Part shown: positions 52,415 to 61,683 of the stretch, piece after piece
Layout of the letters: each line of letters opens with the position of its first letter
Position numbering within the stretch: the first letter of the stretch is position 1
DNA from: DATHZQ01 sp963823505
Lineage (GTDB): Bacteria > Actinomycetota > Acidimicrobiia > Spongiisociales > UBA5794
Reading direction: 5' to 3'
DNA: 64,000 nt
NCBI GenBank assembly: GCA_963823505.1
Contig: CAWGLY010000005.1
Span: forward strand, 1,364,001 to 1,428,000
Notes under the pieces: generated by a model
Told to the model about the DNA's origin: nothing
The model's input: only the letters and a program-made list of their open reading frames with translations
Database searches by the model: none
Translations under genes and position numbers: made by a program

Positions 52415-53421
52415 CCCGACGCATGGTCTTCCTCACGCCGACATACAAGCCGGTCGGCGGTGTCGTCAAGATCTTCGACTACGTCGACCATGCGCTGAGC
52501 CTTGGCTTCACTGCCGAGGTGCTCTGCCCGGAGCAAGTCGCCGTAGACCTGCCGTTGTTCCGGATCCGGAGGTTCGCCGGTCTGCTGGACGATCAGCGGG
52601 CCTCGTTCCGGCGAGGGTTCCGCTTCGGTCTCGGGCCCGCAGACTATGTCTTCTTCTCCTGGCCGACCCACCACGAGCATATCGCCTCCCGAATCACGCC
52701 TTCGCTCGACCCCCTGCAAACGATTCTCATCGTGCAGAACGTACGGTGGGCCAACCACCGGTTTGCCGGTGGATATGCGGTGCGCGTGCTCGGTCGCCCG
52801 ATGGCTCGCATCCTGATCACCGACGAAGTGAAGGACGCGGTGGCGGATCTCCTCCACCCGTCGACGCCGAGCCGAGTGATTCTGGAGGGCCACGACTGGC
52901 CCTACTTCTCCAAGCAGCGTTCAGGCGGATTGCCTCTGCCGATGAAGGTGGCGTACACCACGTGGAAATCTGACGTGGGAATCCAGCTCGAATCCATGCT
53001 CGCCGACGACGATCGGTTTGACTTCCGGTCCATCCGATCCACGGTGGAATGGGAGGCGCTCAGAGAGCTCTACCACTGGGCGGATGTGTTTCTCGGATTC
53101 CCTGGACCAGAGGAGGGCTTCTACTTGCCCGGTCTCGAGGCAATGGCAGCAGGTGCGATCGTCGTCATGCCGGATGTCGGCGGAAACCTTGCATACGGTC
53201 ACTTCGGGGAGAATTGCATCCAGACGCACCACGATGACGCTGCTTCGTACCGCGACGCCCTCGAGGAGCTGAGCACCTGGGGCTCGGGCCCCGTCGACGC
53301 CATGCGCACTGAAGCGTACGGCGTGCTGGAGTCGCACCGCCTCGACCGTGAGCGCGAAGAATTCGGTCGGTTTGTTGCCGACCTCGACGCAAAGATCGGG
53401 TTCATGCCCCAGACGGGTTGA
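52411..53421 (+). CDS. Glycosyltransferase (GT4-like)
   Basis: The 336-residue protein starts VFLTPTYKPVGGVVKIFDYVDHAL, and its C-terminal half has the donor pattern DVFLGFPGPEEGFYLPGLEAMAAGAIVVMPDVGGN, a good GT4 EX7E match. It overlaps the upstream gene by four bases (ATGA) and its last 20 bases overlap the convergent ABC ATPase gene. It closes the plus-strand run that began with the sulfotransferase at 48325. Confidence 0.85.
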   Translation: MTRRMVFLTPTYKPVGGVVKIFDYVDHALSLGFTAEVLCPEQVAVDLPLFRIRRFAGLLDDQRASFRRGFRFGLGPADYVFFSWPTHHEHIASRITPSLDPLQTILIVQNVRWANHRFAGGYAVRVLGRPMARILITDEVKDAVADLLHPSTPSRVILEGHDWPYFSKQRSGGLPLPMKVAYTTWKSDVGIQLESMLADDDRFDFRSIRSTVEWEALRELYHWADVFLGFPGPEEGFYLPGLEAMAAGAIVVMPDVGGNLAYGHFGENCIQTHHDDAASYRDALEELSTWGSGPVDAMRTEAYGVLESHRLDREREEFGRFVADLDAKIGFMPQTG

Positions 53422-54244
53422 TCACACGACCGCTCGGGGTCCGGATAGTGCCGTCGGCCCCGGATTGGTCCTCCTTGGCCGCCAATTCGGCATGGCGGCG
53501 CTTCTCCTGCTGGCGTACAGAGCGGCGATACTGGCGAACCACGTTCTCGGCAGGACCGATCCGCTTGACGGTGCCGTCGTGGAGCCAAATAGCGCGGTCG
53601 CAGAACTCGGCGACCGAGGGCAGCGAGTGCGACACGAAGACGATGGTGCCTGCGCGGTCCAGCAGATCCCGCATCGCATCCATGCTCTTGCGACGGAATG
53701 ATTCGTCGCCGACGGCGAGCACTTCATCGAGCAACAGCACGTTGGGTTCGAGTGCCATGCCGACCGAAAACGCAAGACGTGCGAACATACCCGACGAGTA
53801 CGTCTTGACCGGCCGGTCGATTGCATGCCACAGCTCCGCATAGCTGACGATGTCATCGAACCGCTCCTCGACCTGCGCCTTGCGGAGACCGGCAGCGAGC
53901 CCACCGAGGTACACGTTGCGTCTGCCGGACAGCTCAGGATTGAAGCCGACACCGAGCTGCAGCAACGTCGATGTCCGCCCGTAGACGTTGATGGTCCCGG
54001 AATTGGGTCGCAGCGTCTTGGCGAAGACTCGCAGCAGCGTGCTCTTCCCTGCGCCGTTGCGGCCGATGATGCCGAACGCCTCCCCCTTCTTGATCTCGAG
54101 GCTGACATCGTCGAGGGCCACCACCGGTTCGGCCGCCTTGTGTTTGCCGCCACGCGCCAATGAGCGACGTAGCGTCGGCACTCTGTCGACGTTCGGTTTG
54201 AACGTCACGGTGAGGTTCTTGGCAACGATGGCCGGCTCGCTCAC
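53402..54244 (-). CDS. Polysaccharide ABC exporter ATPase (Wzt/TagH type)
   Basis: The 280-residue ATPase has Walker A GRNGAGKST (61-69), the signature YSSGMFARLAFS and Walker B NVLLLDEVLAVGDE (~168-181). The extended segment before the core (TFKPNVDRVPTLRRSLARGGKHKAAEPVVALDDVS) is typical of O-antigen and teichoic-acid exporters. The C-terminus after ~245 is a short Arg/Glu-rich tail, so it lacks the carbohydrate-binding domain of Wzt proteins that read a glycan cap. GTG 54244 overlaps the permease stop (GTGA). The open frame upstream is a shadow. Confidence 0.92.
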   Translation of the reverse strand: MSEPAIVAKNLTVTFKPNVDRVPTLRRSLARGGKHKAAEPVVALDDVSLEIKKGEAFGIIGRNGAGKSTLLRVFAKTLRPNSGTINVYGRTSTLLQLGVGFNPELSGRRNVYLGGLAAGLRKAQVEERFDDIVSYAELWHAIDRPVKTYSSGMFARLAFSVGMALEPNVLLLDEVLAVGDESFRRKSMDAMRDLLDRAGTIVFVSHSLPSVAEFCDRAIWLHDGTVKRIGPAENVVRQYRRSVRQQEKRRHAELAAKEDQSGADGTIRTPSGRVINPSGA

Positions 54245-55074
54245 AGGTACCTCGCCATCTTGCCCTCGTAGCGCACGAACAACGTGACACCCAGCACGAA
54301 GGCGACCACGGCCCATCCGGCAGACGCCGCAAGGTCGGCGCCGACCAGCGGCTCGCCCAGCAGCGCGGTGCGGTAGATCGACAGGATCGGGAACATCGGG
54401 TTGAGCCGGAGGAGGTTGATCAGATCCTCGGACACCGTGTCGAGCCGATCGACGGTCCAGATGATGGGCGAAAGATAGAGCCACAACCGCAGGAAGTACG
54501 GCACCAGGTTGTTGATGTCGCGGAAGGGCACGGCCATGCGTGCGGTGATCGCCGCCAAGCCGAAGTTGAAGAGGGTGTGAAGCGCGAAGATCGGGATCAG
54601 CCAGACAATCCACCGAGTCGGCCAGATGCCTCCCACGAACCCCGCAATCGGATAGAACACGAGGAGCGAGAAGCCAAAGCCAATGGCGCTCTCGATGAGT
54701 GCAGACGTCGGCAAGACGAGTCGAGGGAAGTTCAAGTTGGCCAGCAGCTTGCGATTGCCGAGGATGCTCCCCACGCCGTTCACCATCGCCGACCTCGTGT
54801 AGTAGAAGGCGAAGATTCCCGACAGCAAGTAGGCCAGATAGTCGCCGCCGCCTCGTTCGCCTGGAAAGATCACCCCAAAGACCAGCCAGTAGATGCCGGC
54901 GAGGAGGAGTGGGTTGATCACCCACCACAACAATCCCAGGCTCGTTGAAGCGTTCCGCGCTTTGAGATTGGCGGAGGCGAGGTACCAGGCAAATTCGCGC
55001 CTGTCCCACAGATCGCGCAGATATTTGCGGGAAGCGGGGAACACTCGCCGCACGGTGGAAACTGTTGCGGCCAT
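54241..55074 (-). CDS. Polysaccharide ABC exporter permease (Wzm/TagG type)
   Basis: The 277-residue ABC-2 permease has about six membrane helices. The N-terminal segment DLWDRREFAWYLASANLKARNASTSLGLLWWVINPLLL is typical of Wzm/TagG (interface helix, then helix 1), and FRDINNLVPYFLRLWLYLSPIIW is a family landmark. It would move a lipid-linked glycan across the membrane with the ATPase downstream. TACACT (55088-55083, minus) ends eight bases before the ATG. Confidence 0.93.
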   Translation of the reverse strand: MAATVSTVRRVFPASRKYLRDLWDRREFAWYLASANLKARNASTSLGLLWWVINPLLLAGIYWLVFGVIFPGERGGGDYLAYLLSGIFAFYYTRSAMVNGVGSILGNRKLLANLNFPRLVLPTSALIESAIGFGFSLLVFYPIAGFVGGIWPTRWIVWLIPIFALHTLFNFGLAAITARMAVPFRDINNLVPYFLRLWLYLSPIIWTVDRLDTVSEDLINLLRLNPMFPILSIYRTALLGEPLVGADLAASAGWAVVAFVLGVTLFVRYEGKMARYL

Positions 55075-55082
55075 GGCGGAGA

Positions 55083-55088
55083 AGTGTA
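55083..55088 (-). promoter_or_regulatory. -10 box (TACACT) for start at 55074
   Basis: On the minus strand TACACT ends eight bases before the ATG of the exporter permease. No Shine-Dalgarno sequence. Confidence 0.4.
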
Positions 55089-55151
55089 ACGCCGTCAGGG
55101 TGTGGACCGATCAGTCGTTCACGGCGATGCCCGATTGGCGGCTCCTGGCAG

Positions 55152-56444
55152 CTACTGCGCTCCGAAGCCCGAGAGCACCGTCCATATCGACTGGCCGAGG
55201 ATCTGGGCGTCGAGCCAGGGCGACATGTGCTTGACGTAGTAGAGGTCGTAGGTGAGCTTGTCGACCGTCTGCGCCTCGTCGTCCGCATAGCCGTAGTTCA
55301 CCTGCGCCCAGCCGGTGACCCCGGGGCGGACGAGGTGCCGGTAGCTGTAGAACGGGATCGTGCGGTCGAACTGCTCCGTGAATACGGGTCGTTCCGGGCG
55401 GGGGCCCACGAGACCAAGATCGCCCTTGAGCACATTCCACAGCTGCGGGATCTCGTCGATACGCGAGCGGCGCAACCATCGGCCGACTCTGGTCAATCGC
55501 GAGTCGCCTGGAGCGGCAAACTGGGGCCCGTTGCGCTCCGCGTCGACCACCATGGTGCGGAATTTGTACAACGTGAAGATCTTGCCGCTGCGCCCGACGC
55601 GTGCCTGCCGATAGATGGCCGGTCCTTTGGAGTCCAATCGCACTGCTACCCAGATGAGTCCGGCCAGGACGAGCCAGAGTGCCGAGGTCGCAAGCACGAG
55701 CACGACATCGATGGCTCGTTTGAACGGCGCGTATTCGTTGCGCGCCACCGGGGCGGTCAGCTCCCAGCCCTCTGCAAGGTGGACGATGGGCAGCCGCCCG
55801 GTGTGTTCCTCGTAGACGGCCGTCAGTGAGCGCACGGGGTATCCGGCGAGATTCCACGAAGAGACGAACTGCGCCATGGCATCGGACAACACGGGCCGCA
55901 GGTCGACGACCAGCAGAGTCTCCCCGACCTCGACGCCCTCCGGTGGCCCTTCCGCCGGGTCGTAGACGGCGATCACGTCGGCGTGATCGGAGAGCCGCAG
56001 ATCGTCTACGAGACCCTTTTCGTTGGTCACCACGATCATGTGCTCGGTCCACGGTCGGCGCCGCCGCACCGCCCGGTGCCCAACGGCGCCAACCAGCCAG
56101 AGTCCCGCGGTGACACCGAGCACGGTGTTCGAGTGATAGGGCCGGAGCAACACGATGCCGACTGCGGCGAAAGCCAATGCGAAACCCACGATGCCCAATG
56201 CGCGGCCGTAGGACGGCCGCGGCGTGGCGGTCCCCCACATTCTGGCGCTGAACAGCGAACCAACGAGCACTCCGGACAGGAGAAGCCCGGCGAAGGGCCA
56301 GATCGACTCGCCTGCGACATCGCCGCGAAGCCGCACGTTCCATGGCAGGAACTCCCCGAAGACGAGGAGGGTGGCGAAAGAGAACGCAACAAACAAGGCG
56401 ATCAGATCGGTCGCCAACACGGACAGGAGGAACCGCCTGCGCAT
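55152..56444 (-). CDS. Polyprenyl glycosylphosphotransferase (WbaP/WcaJ-like)
   Basis: The 430-residue protein has four N-terminal helices (~5-25, 45-65, 80-100, 110-125), a Rossmann-like middle domain (~130-235) and the C-terminal phosphoglycosyltransferase: FKRAIDVVLVLATSALW (re-entrant helix), YKFRTM, RSRIDEIPQLWNVLKGDLGLVGPRPE and VRPGVTGWAQVNYG. It transfers a sugar-1-phosphate to undecaprenyl phosphate, starting the surface glycan. It lies 77 bases upstream of the exporter permease gene. A TAAGCT box (56459-56454, minus) lies nine bases before the ATG. Confidence 0.93.
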   Translation of the reverse strand: MRRRFLLSVLATDLIALFVAFSFATLLVFGEFLPWNVRLRGDVAGESIWPFAGLLLSGVLVGSLFSARMWGTATPRPSYGRALGIVGFALAFAAVGIVLLRPYHSNTVLGVTAGLWLVGAVGHRAVRRRRPWTEHMIVVTNEKGLVDDLRLSDHADVIAVYDPAEGPPEGVEVGETLLVVDLRPVLSDAMAQFVSSWNLAGYPVRSLTAVYEEHTGRLPIVHLAEGWELTAPVARNEYAPFKRAIDVVLVLATSALWLVLAGLIWVAVRLDSKGPAIYRQARVGRSGKIFTLYKFRTMVVDAERNGPQFAAPGDSRLTRVGRWLRRSRIDEIPQLWNVLKGDLGLVGPRPERPVFTEQFDRTIPFYSYRHLVRPGVTGWAQVNYGYADDEAQTVDKLTYDLYYVKHMSPWLDAQILGQSIWTVLSGFGAQ

Positions 56445-56503
56445 AGCTGGAGAAGCTTACCCGTATACGCCGCCGATCACTGCGCACACCCGTATCGACG
56501 AGC

Positions 56504-56509
56504 TACGCT
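56504..56509 (+). promoter_or_regulatory. -10 box (TACGCT) for leaderless start at 56516
   Basis: TACGCT ends six bases before the ATG at 56516. No Shine-Dalgarno sequence. Confidence 0.45.
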
Positions 56510-56515
56510 CACGGG

Positions 56516-56956
56516 ATGCCTTCGGCCAGCTATACCCACGCCGCGACGACGGACCGTCCCGTCGACGAGGTATGGGCACGGTTGCAGGAGGCCGAGACGT
56601 GGGCCGACATCGGACCCGTCGAGAAGGTGTGGGACCCGGTCCACGACAGCGGCCGGCTCCGTTCCTACAAGTGGAGAACGACCGTCGGACCCACCAGCTA
56701 CGACGGCTCGGCCGAGGTCGTCCACGCAGTAGAGCCAAGCCGCATGGAGCTCGCACTCGATGCCGGCGAGGTGAACGGGACCTTGATCGCCTCGCTGAAC
56801 AGCAACGGCGACGAGACAACGGTGATTGAGGTGACGCTCAAGGTCATCTCCCGGGGCATGCTCTCGACGCTGTTCTTCCCCGTCATCTCAGAGGCCGTCG
56901 GCAGAGGCCTCCCCGCTCAGGTGGAGCGCTTCGCCGCGAGCTTCGAGGAGCCCTAG
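56516..56956 (+). CDS. SRPBCC (polyketide-cyclase/Bet v1-like) family protein
   Basis: The 146-residue product starts SYTHAATTDRPVDEVWARLQEAETWADIGPVEKV, the helix-grip start of the SRPBCC fold, and ends with the long C-terminal helix AVGRGLPAQVERFAAS. Such proteins bind hydrophobic small ligands. Ligand and role are unknown. It is monocistronic and converges on atpC with two bases between the stops; the two TAG stops share a perfect palindrome CTAGGCCTAG (56953-56962). Confidence 0.85.
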   Translation: MPSASYTHAATTDRPVDEVWARLQEAETWADIGPVEKVWDPVHDSGRLRSYKWRTTVGPTSYDGSAEVVHAVEPSRMELALDAGEVNGTLIASLNSNGDETTVIEVTLKVISRGMLSTLFFPVISEAVGRGLPAQVERFAASFEEP

Positions 56957-56958
56957 GC

Positions 56959-57240
56959 CTAGCCAGCAGGGGCGGAGCCGTCGTCGATGACGGCACGGTC
57001 GGTGATGAGGGTCACCTGATTGTTCAGAACCTGGAGGAAGCCGCCTTCGACGTCGACCTTGGTGCGGCCCGCAGCCGAATCGACGGAGACCACGCCTTGC
57101 ACCAACGCTGCCATGACGGGCTCGTGGTCGGCCATGATGCCCAGCTCCCCGTCGGCCGTCCTGGCAATGACGAGGTGAGCGTCCCCCGACCACGCAAGGC
57201 CATCAGGGGAGACGATGTCGACCTGGAACTCCTTAGACAC
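56959..57240 (-). CDS. atpC: F1Fo ATP synthase subunit epsilon (short form)
   Basis: The 93-residue subunit has the N-terminal beta-sandwich (QVDIVSPDGLAWSGDAHLVIARTADGELGIMADHEP; VEGGFLQVLNNQVTLITDRA). It ends where the C-terminal two-helix domain would normally begin, so the inhibitory helices that brake ATP hydrolysis in many bacteria are missing. GTG 57240 overlaps the end of atpD by eight bases. Last gene of the atp operon. Confidence 0.93.
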   Translation of the reverse strand: MSKEFQVDIVSPDGLAWSGDAHLVIARTADGELGIMADHEPVMAALVQGVVSVDSAAGRTKVDVEGGFLQVLNNQVTLITDRAVIDDGSAPAG

Positions 57241-58654
57241 CCGATTTCTCCAGTTGGGCGGCTTTCGCCAGCGCCTCTTCGGCACCGCCCACCATGTAGA
57301 ACGCCTGCTCAGGCAGGTGGTCGAGATCACCGTCGAGCACAGCCTTGAACGACTCGATGGTCTCGCTCAACGGCGTGAACACACCTTCCTGGCCGGTGAA
57401 CGCCTTGGCGACGAACATCGGCTGGCTCAGGAAACGCTCGATACGGCGGGCACGGCCGACGATGAGCTTGTCCTCTTCGGAGAGCTCGTCGATACCCAGA
57501 ATGGCGATGATGTCCTGGAGGTCCTTGTAGCGCTGCAGCACCCTCTGCACCTCAACGGCAACCCCGTAGTGCTCGGCGCCGACGATCTGAGGATCGAGCG
57601 CACGGCTCGTGGAGTCGAGCGGATCGACAGCCGGGTAGATGCCGATGGCCGTGAGCGGGCGGCTGAGCACCGTCGTGGCATCGAGGTGGGCGAAGGCCGT
57701 GTGAGGCGCAGGGTCGGTGATGTCATCGGCCGGGACGTAGATCGCTTGGATCGAAGTGATCGATCGGCCTTTGAGCGACGTGATGCGCTCCTGGAGCATG
57801 CCCATCTCACCCGCCAGGGTCGGCTGGTAGCCGACGGCGCTGGGCATCCGGCCGAGAAGCGTCGACACCTCGGAGCCTGCCTGGGTGAAGCGGAAGATGT
57901 TGTCGATGAACAGCAGCACGTCCTGACGCTGCACGTCCCTGAAGTACTCGGCCATCGTGAGCGCAGAAAGCGCCACCCGAAGCCGCACGCCCGGGGGCTC
58001 GTCCATCTGGCCGAACACGAGCGCAGCCTTTTCGATGACGCCTGATTCCTGCATCTCGAGGAAGAGGTCGTTGCCTTCACGGGTACGCTCGCCGACGCCG
58101 GCGAACACGGACACACCGCCATGCTGGGTGGCCACCCGGTTGATCATCTCCTGGATGAGCACGGTCTTGCCGACACCGGCGCCGCCGAACAGGCCGATCT
58201 TGCCACCTTCGAGGTACGGGGAGAGCAAGTCGATGACCTTGATGCCGGTCTCGAACATCTGCTTGGTCGGTGCAACGTCCTCGAATGCCGGCGGCTGGCG
58301 GTGGATGGGCCAGCGCTCGCCGAATTCGGCGTCCGGGTCGTCGAGGGCCTCACCCCACATGTTGAAGATGTGGCCCAGGGTCTGATCGCCAACCGGAACG
58401 GAAATCGGGGCACCGGTGTTGCGCACCGGTGCACCACGCACCAGCCCGTCGGTCGGCGCCATGGCGACAGCGCGCACCTTGCTGTGACCGAGATGCTGGG
58501 CGACCTCGGCCCTGACGATCTTGGTCTCACCGCTGAGCTCGAACTCGATTTCCAGAGCATGGTTGAGCTCCGGCATGCCGTCCGGCGAGAACTCGACGTC
58601 CACAACCGGTCCTGCGACCTTGACGATGCGTCCTACGCTCTTGGCTTCTGCCAC
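57233..58654 (-). CDS. atpD: F1Fo ATP synthase subunit beta
   Basis: The 473-residue catalytic subunit has Walker A GGAGVGKTVLIQEMINR (~152-168), GERTREGNDL, the DVLLFIDNIFRFTQAGSEVS Walker B and the signature PAVDPLDSTSR. All expected catalytic features are present. It lies 46 bases after atpG and overlaps atpC. Confidence 0.98.
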   Translation of the reverse strand: MAEAKSVGRIVKVAGPVVDVEFSPDGMPELNHALEIEFELSGETKIVRAEVAQHLGHSKVRAVAMAPTDGLVRGAPVRNTGAPISVPVGDQTLGHIFNMWGEALDDPDAEFGERWPIHRQPPAFEDVAPTKQMFETGIKVIDLLSPYLEGGKIGLFGGAGVGKTVLIQEMINRVATQHGGVSVFAGVGERTREGNDLFLEMQESGVIEKAALVFGQMDEPPGVRLRVALSALTMAEYFRDVQRQDVLLFIDNIFRFTQAGSEVSTLLGRMPSAVGYQPTLAGEMGMLQERITSLKGRSITSIQAIYVPADDITDPAPHTAFAHLDATTVLSRPLTAIGIYPAVDPLDSTSRALDPQIVGAEHYGVAVEVQRVLQRYKDLQDIIAILGIDELSEEDKLIVGRARRIERFLSQPMFVAKAFTGQEGVFTPLSETIESFKAVLDGDLDHLPEQAFYMVGGAEEALAKAAQLEKSGV

Positions 58655-58700
58655 CTGTCTGCTCCTTGTTTCCCTGTGAAAGTCTCGGTTGGTTGTTCGG

Positions 58701-59591
58701 TCAGCCGCTCAGCGCTTCGGCGCCGCCGACGATCTCGGAGATCTCCGTGGTGATTTCCGCCTGGCGGGCGCGGTTGGCCACGTTGGTGAGGATTCGGATC
58801 AGCTCGTCGGCGTTGTCCGTGGCAGCCTTCATCGCCCGCCGGCGCGCCGAGTGCTCCGAGGCCGAGCTCTCGAGCAGCATGTTGAAGACGATGGCCTCGA
58901 CGTAGCGGGGCAAGAGGCGTTCGAGGATCTCCTCAGGCGACGGCTCATAGGTGTAGTCGACCGTGGCGACACTTGCGGTGACTTCCGCCGCATCGTCTGA
59001 GGTCGGCGGCTCAACAGGTAGCAGCTCGAACGAGAGCGGGGTCTGGATCAACGCAGAGTCGAAGCGGGTGTAGAACGCCTCGACCGCATCCACCCTGCCG
59101 TCGGCATACGCATCCATCACGACATTGGCAACGGCGCGAGCGTCGCCGTATCCCGGGGTGTCGGTGACGCCGGTGAATGCTTGCTCGATGTGATACCCGC
59201 GGTAGTCGAAGTACCCCTGAGCCTTCTTGCCGACCACGAACAGCCGCACCTCACGCCCTTCTTGGCGATGCTGGATCATCACCGCTTCCGCCATCCGGAT
59301 GATCGAAGACGCATAGGCTCCGGCCAGGCCACGATCGGCAGAGATGAGCAGCACGCCAACGCTCTTGACCTCGCGCTTTTCGAGGAGGAGGTGGCTGGCT
59401 CCGCCCGAGGCGCCGCCGACGTTGCGAATGACCTCGATCAGCTTGGCGGTGTACGGCTTCGAGGCCGACACGCGGGCCTGCGCCTTGGGGATCCGTGAGG
59501 CGGCGATGAGCTCCATGGCGCGCGTGATCTTCATCGTCGCCTGGACGGACTTGATCCGTCGTCTGGTGTCGCGAAGCTCAGCGGACGCCAT
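58701..59591 (-). CDS. atpG: F1Fo ATP synthase subunit gamma
   Basis: The 296-residue rotor shaft starts RDTRRRIKSVQATMKITRAMELIAASRI and ends EITTEISEIVGGAEAL, both standard. The middle (SADRGLAGAYASSII) is the conserved Rossmann-like part. Residues ~190-215 (PVEPPTSDDAAEVTASV) form an acidic, family-variable insertion loop. It lies five bases after atpA. Confidence 0.96.
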   Translation of the reverse strand: MASAELRDTRRRIKSVQATMKITRAMELIAASRIPKAQARVSASKPYTAKLIEVIRNVGGASGGASHLLLEKREVKSVGVLLISADRGLAGAYASSIIRMAEAVMIQHRQEGREVRLFVVGKKAQGYFDYRGYHIEQAFTGVTDTPGYGDARAVANVVMDAYADGRVDAVEAFYTRFDSALIQTPLSFELLPVEPPTSDDAAEVTASVATVDYTYEPSPEEILERLLPRYVEAIVFNMLLESSASEHSARRRAMKAATDNADELIRILTNVANRARQAEITTEISEIVGGAEALSG

Positions 59592-59596
59592 CGGTC

Positions 59597-61120
59597 TTAG
59601 CCGTCTTCCTCGATCGAGAAGGACTCCTTGAAGGCTGCGACACCCTCGTCGATCACGCCGGCTTCTGGGAGTTGGCCGCTGGTGCGGATGCCGTCGAGCA
59701 CCTGGCTGTACCGGGTGCGGAAGTAGTCGCGTAGCTCGGTCTCAAACCGCCCCACGTGTTCGGTGGGGATGTCGTCCATCAGGCCGTTGGTGACGCTGTA
59801 GATGGCGAGCACCTGCTCCTCGACGGGGACCGGCTGGAACTGGCCCTGCTTGAGCACCTCGACAACTCGCCGGCCTCGCTCGAGCTGCGCAAGTGATGCG
59901 GCATCGAGCTCGGAACCGAACTCGGCAAAGGCCTCGAGCTCACGGAACTGCGCCAGGTTGACGCGGAGCGGGCCTGCGACCTTCTTCATCGCCGAGATCT
60001 GGGCGTTGCCGCCGACCCGGGATACCGAGACGCCGGCGTTCATGGCCGGCCGGACGCCGGAGAAGAAGAGGTCGGTCTCGAGGAAGATCTGCCCATCGGT
60101 GATCGAGATGACGTTGGTCGGGATGTAGGCCGAAACGTCGTTGGCCTTTGTCTCGACGATCGGGAGCCCTGTGAGTGAACCGCCGCCCAGTTCTTCTGAG
60201 AGCTTGGCACAGCGTTCGAGCAGGCGGCTGTGCAAGTAGAACACGTCACCCGGGTACGCCTCGCGGCCAGGGGGGCGACGCAGTAGCAGCGAGATCTCAC
60301 GGTACGCCACAGCCTGCTTGGAGAGATCGTCATAGATGACCAGGGCGTGCTCGCCCTTGTACATCCAGTACTGGCCGATGGCGGAACCCGCATAGGGGGC
60401 ATACATCTGGAGCGCAGCGGCGGAGGAGGCCGGGGCGTTGACCACGACCGTGTACTCCATGGCGCCGGCGCTCTCGAGGGCGTCGACCACCTCGGCCACC
60501 GTCGAGGCCTTCTGGCCGATCGCCACATAGACGCACTTCACGTTCTCGGACTTCTGGTTGATGATCGTGTCGACGACGATCGCCGTCTTGCCGGTTTGCC
60601 GGTCGCCGATGATCAGCTGGCGCTGCCCACGGCCGATCGGAGTCATGGCATCGATGGTCTTGATGCCGGTCTGCAGCGGCTCTCTGACGGGCTGCCGCTC
60701 CACCACAGAAGGCGCCTGGGTCTCGAGGAGCCTGCGCTCGCTGGTGTTGATGGGACCTTTGCCGTCGATGGGCTGGCCGAGCGGATCGATGACCCTGCCG
60801 AGCAAAGCATCGCCGACGGGGACCGAGAGCACGTCTCCGGTCTGCCTGACCGAGGTGCCTTCCTCGATGTGCGAGGCGTCACCCATGAGCACGACACCGA
60901 GGTCTTCCTCGTCCACGTTCAGGGTGACCCCAATCAACCCTCCGGGGAACTCGAGCAGCTCGGAGGCCATCACGTTGGGGAGCCCCTTCACCCGGGCAAC
61001 CCCGTCTGCGATCGACGTGACGTAGCCGACCGTCTCGCGGGAAACGTCCGGACTCCATCCGTCGAGATTCGACCGCAAGGCCGAGGTGATGTCTTGTGCG
61101 CTGATCGTCAGATCTGCCAT
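59597..61120 (-). CDS. atpA: F1Fo ATP synthase subunit alpha
   Basis: The 507-residue non-catalytic nucleotide-binding subunit has Walker A GDRQTGKTAIVVDTI, AIGQKASTVAEVV, the signature PGREAYPGDVFYLHSRLLER and PTNVISITDGQIFLE. It lies 20 bases after atpH and five bases before atpG. Confidence 0.98.
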   Translation of the reverse strand: MADLTISAQDITSALRSNLDGWSPDVSRETVGYVTSIADGVARVKGLPNVMASELLEFPGGLIGVTLNVDEEDLGVVLMGDASHIEEGTSVRQTGDVLSVPVGDALLGRVIDPLGQPIDGKGPINTSERRLLETQAPSVVERQPVREPLQTGIKTIDAMTPIGRGQRQLIIGDRQTGKTAIVVDTIINQKSENVKCVYVAIGQKASTVAEVVDALESAGAMEYTVVVNAPASSAAALQMYAPYAGSAIGQYWMYKGEHALVIYDDLSKQAVAYREISLLLRRPPGREAYPGDVFYLHSRLLERCAKLSEELGGGSLTGLPIVETKANDVSAYIPTNVISITDGQIFLETDLFFSGVRPAMNAGVSVSRVGGNAQISAMKKVAGPLRVNLAQFRELEAFAEFGSELDAASLAQLERGRRVVEVLKQGQFQPVPVEEQVLAIYSVTNGLMDDIPTEHVGRFETELRDYFRTRYSQVLDGIRTSGQLPEAGVIDEGVAAFKESFSIEEDG

Positions 61121-61140
61121 GTGTTATGTGCTCCTCGAGG

Positions 61141-61680
61141 TCAACCCGACCGAAGCGCCTGCCGGAGCGAGTCCAGGCGGCGGCGCACCGAGCCGTCGAT
61201 GACGGTGTCGCCCACCCGGGCGACGATGCCGCCCACGATGGTGGGGTCGACCACAACCTTCACTTCGATGTCTTTCTTGGTGGCCCTGCCGAGAGCCTGT
61301 TCGAGCCTTGCGATCGTCTCGGCGTCGAGCTCGACGGCCGAACGCACCTCTGCGAGCTCTTTCGAGCGGGAGGCAGCGGCCGCAGCAGCAAGCCCGTCGG
61401 CGATCTCGGGCAGGTCCCTGACCCGCCCGGCGCCCACCACGAACTCGACCACCGCAACGGTGAGGTCCGTCGCCCGGCCACCGATGAGGTCGGTGATGAT
61501 GCCGTGCTTTCTCTCGAGCGGCACAGCGGCGTCCCCGAGCGTCATGCGGAGGTCTTCCGACACTTCGAATGCGCGAGCGATCTGATACAGCTCGGCCTCG
61601 ACCCGCTCGAGCTGGCCCTCTCCTCGGGCGATCTCGAACAGGCCGGCGGCGTAGCCTTTGATGCGGTCGGCCTCAGCCAT
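61141..61680 (-). CDS. atpH: F1Fo ATP synthase subunit delta
   Basis: The 179-residue peripheral-stalk subunit has GYAAGLFEIARGEGQLERVEAEL and the C-terminal VVVDPTIVGGIVARVGDTVIDGSVRRRLDSLRQAL signature. It is a stand-alone delta, unlike the b-delta fusion of mycobacteria. It lies three bases after atpF. Confidence 0.95.
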   Translation of the reverse strand: MAEADRIKGYAAGLFEIARGEGQLERVEAELYQIARAFEVSEDLRMTLGDAAVPLERKHGIITDLIGGRATDLTVAVVEFVVGAGRVRDLPEIADGLAAAAAASRSKELAEVRSAVELDAETIARLEQALGRATKKDIEVKVVVDPTIVGGIVARVGDTVIDGSVRRRLDSLRQALRSG

Positions 61681-61683
61681 ACG

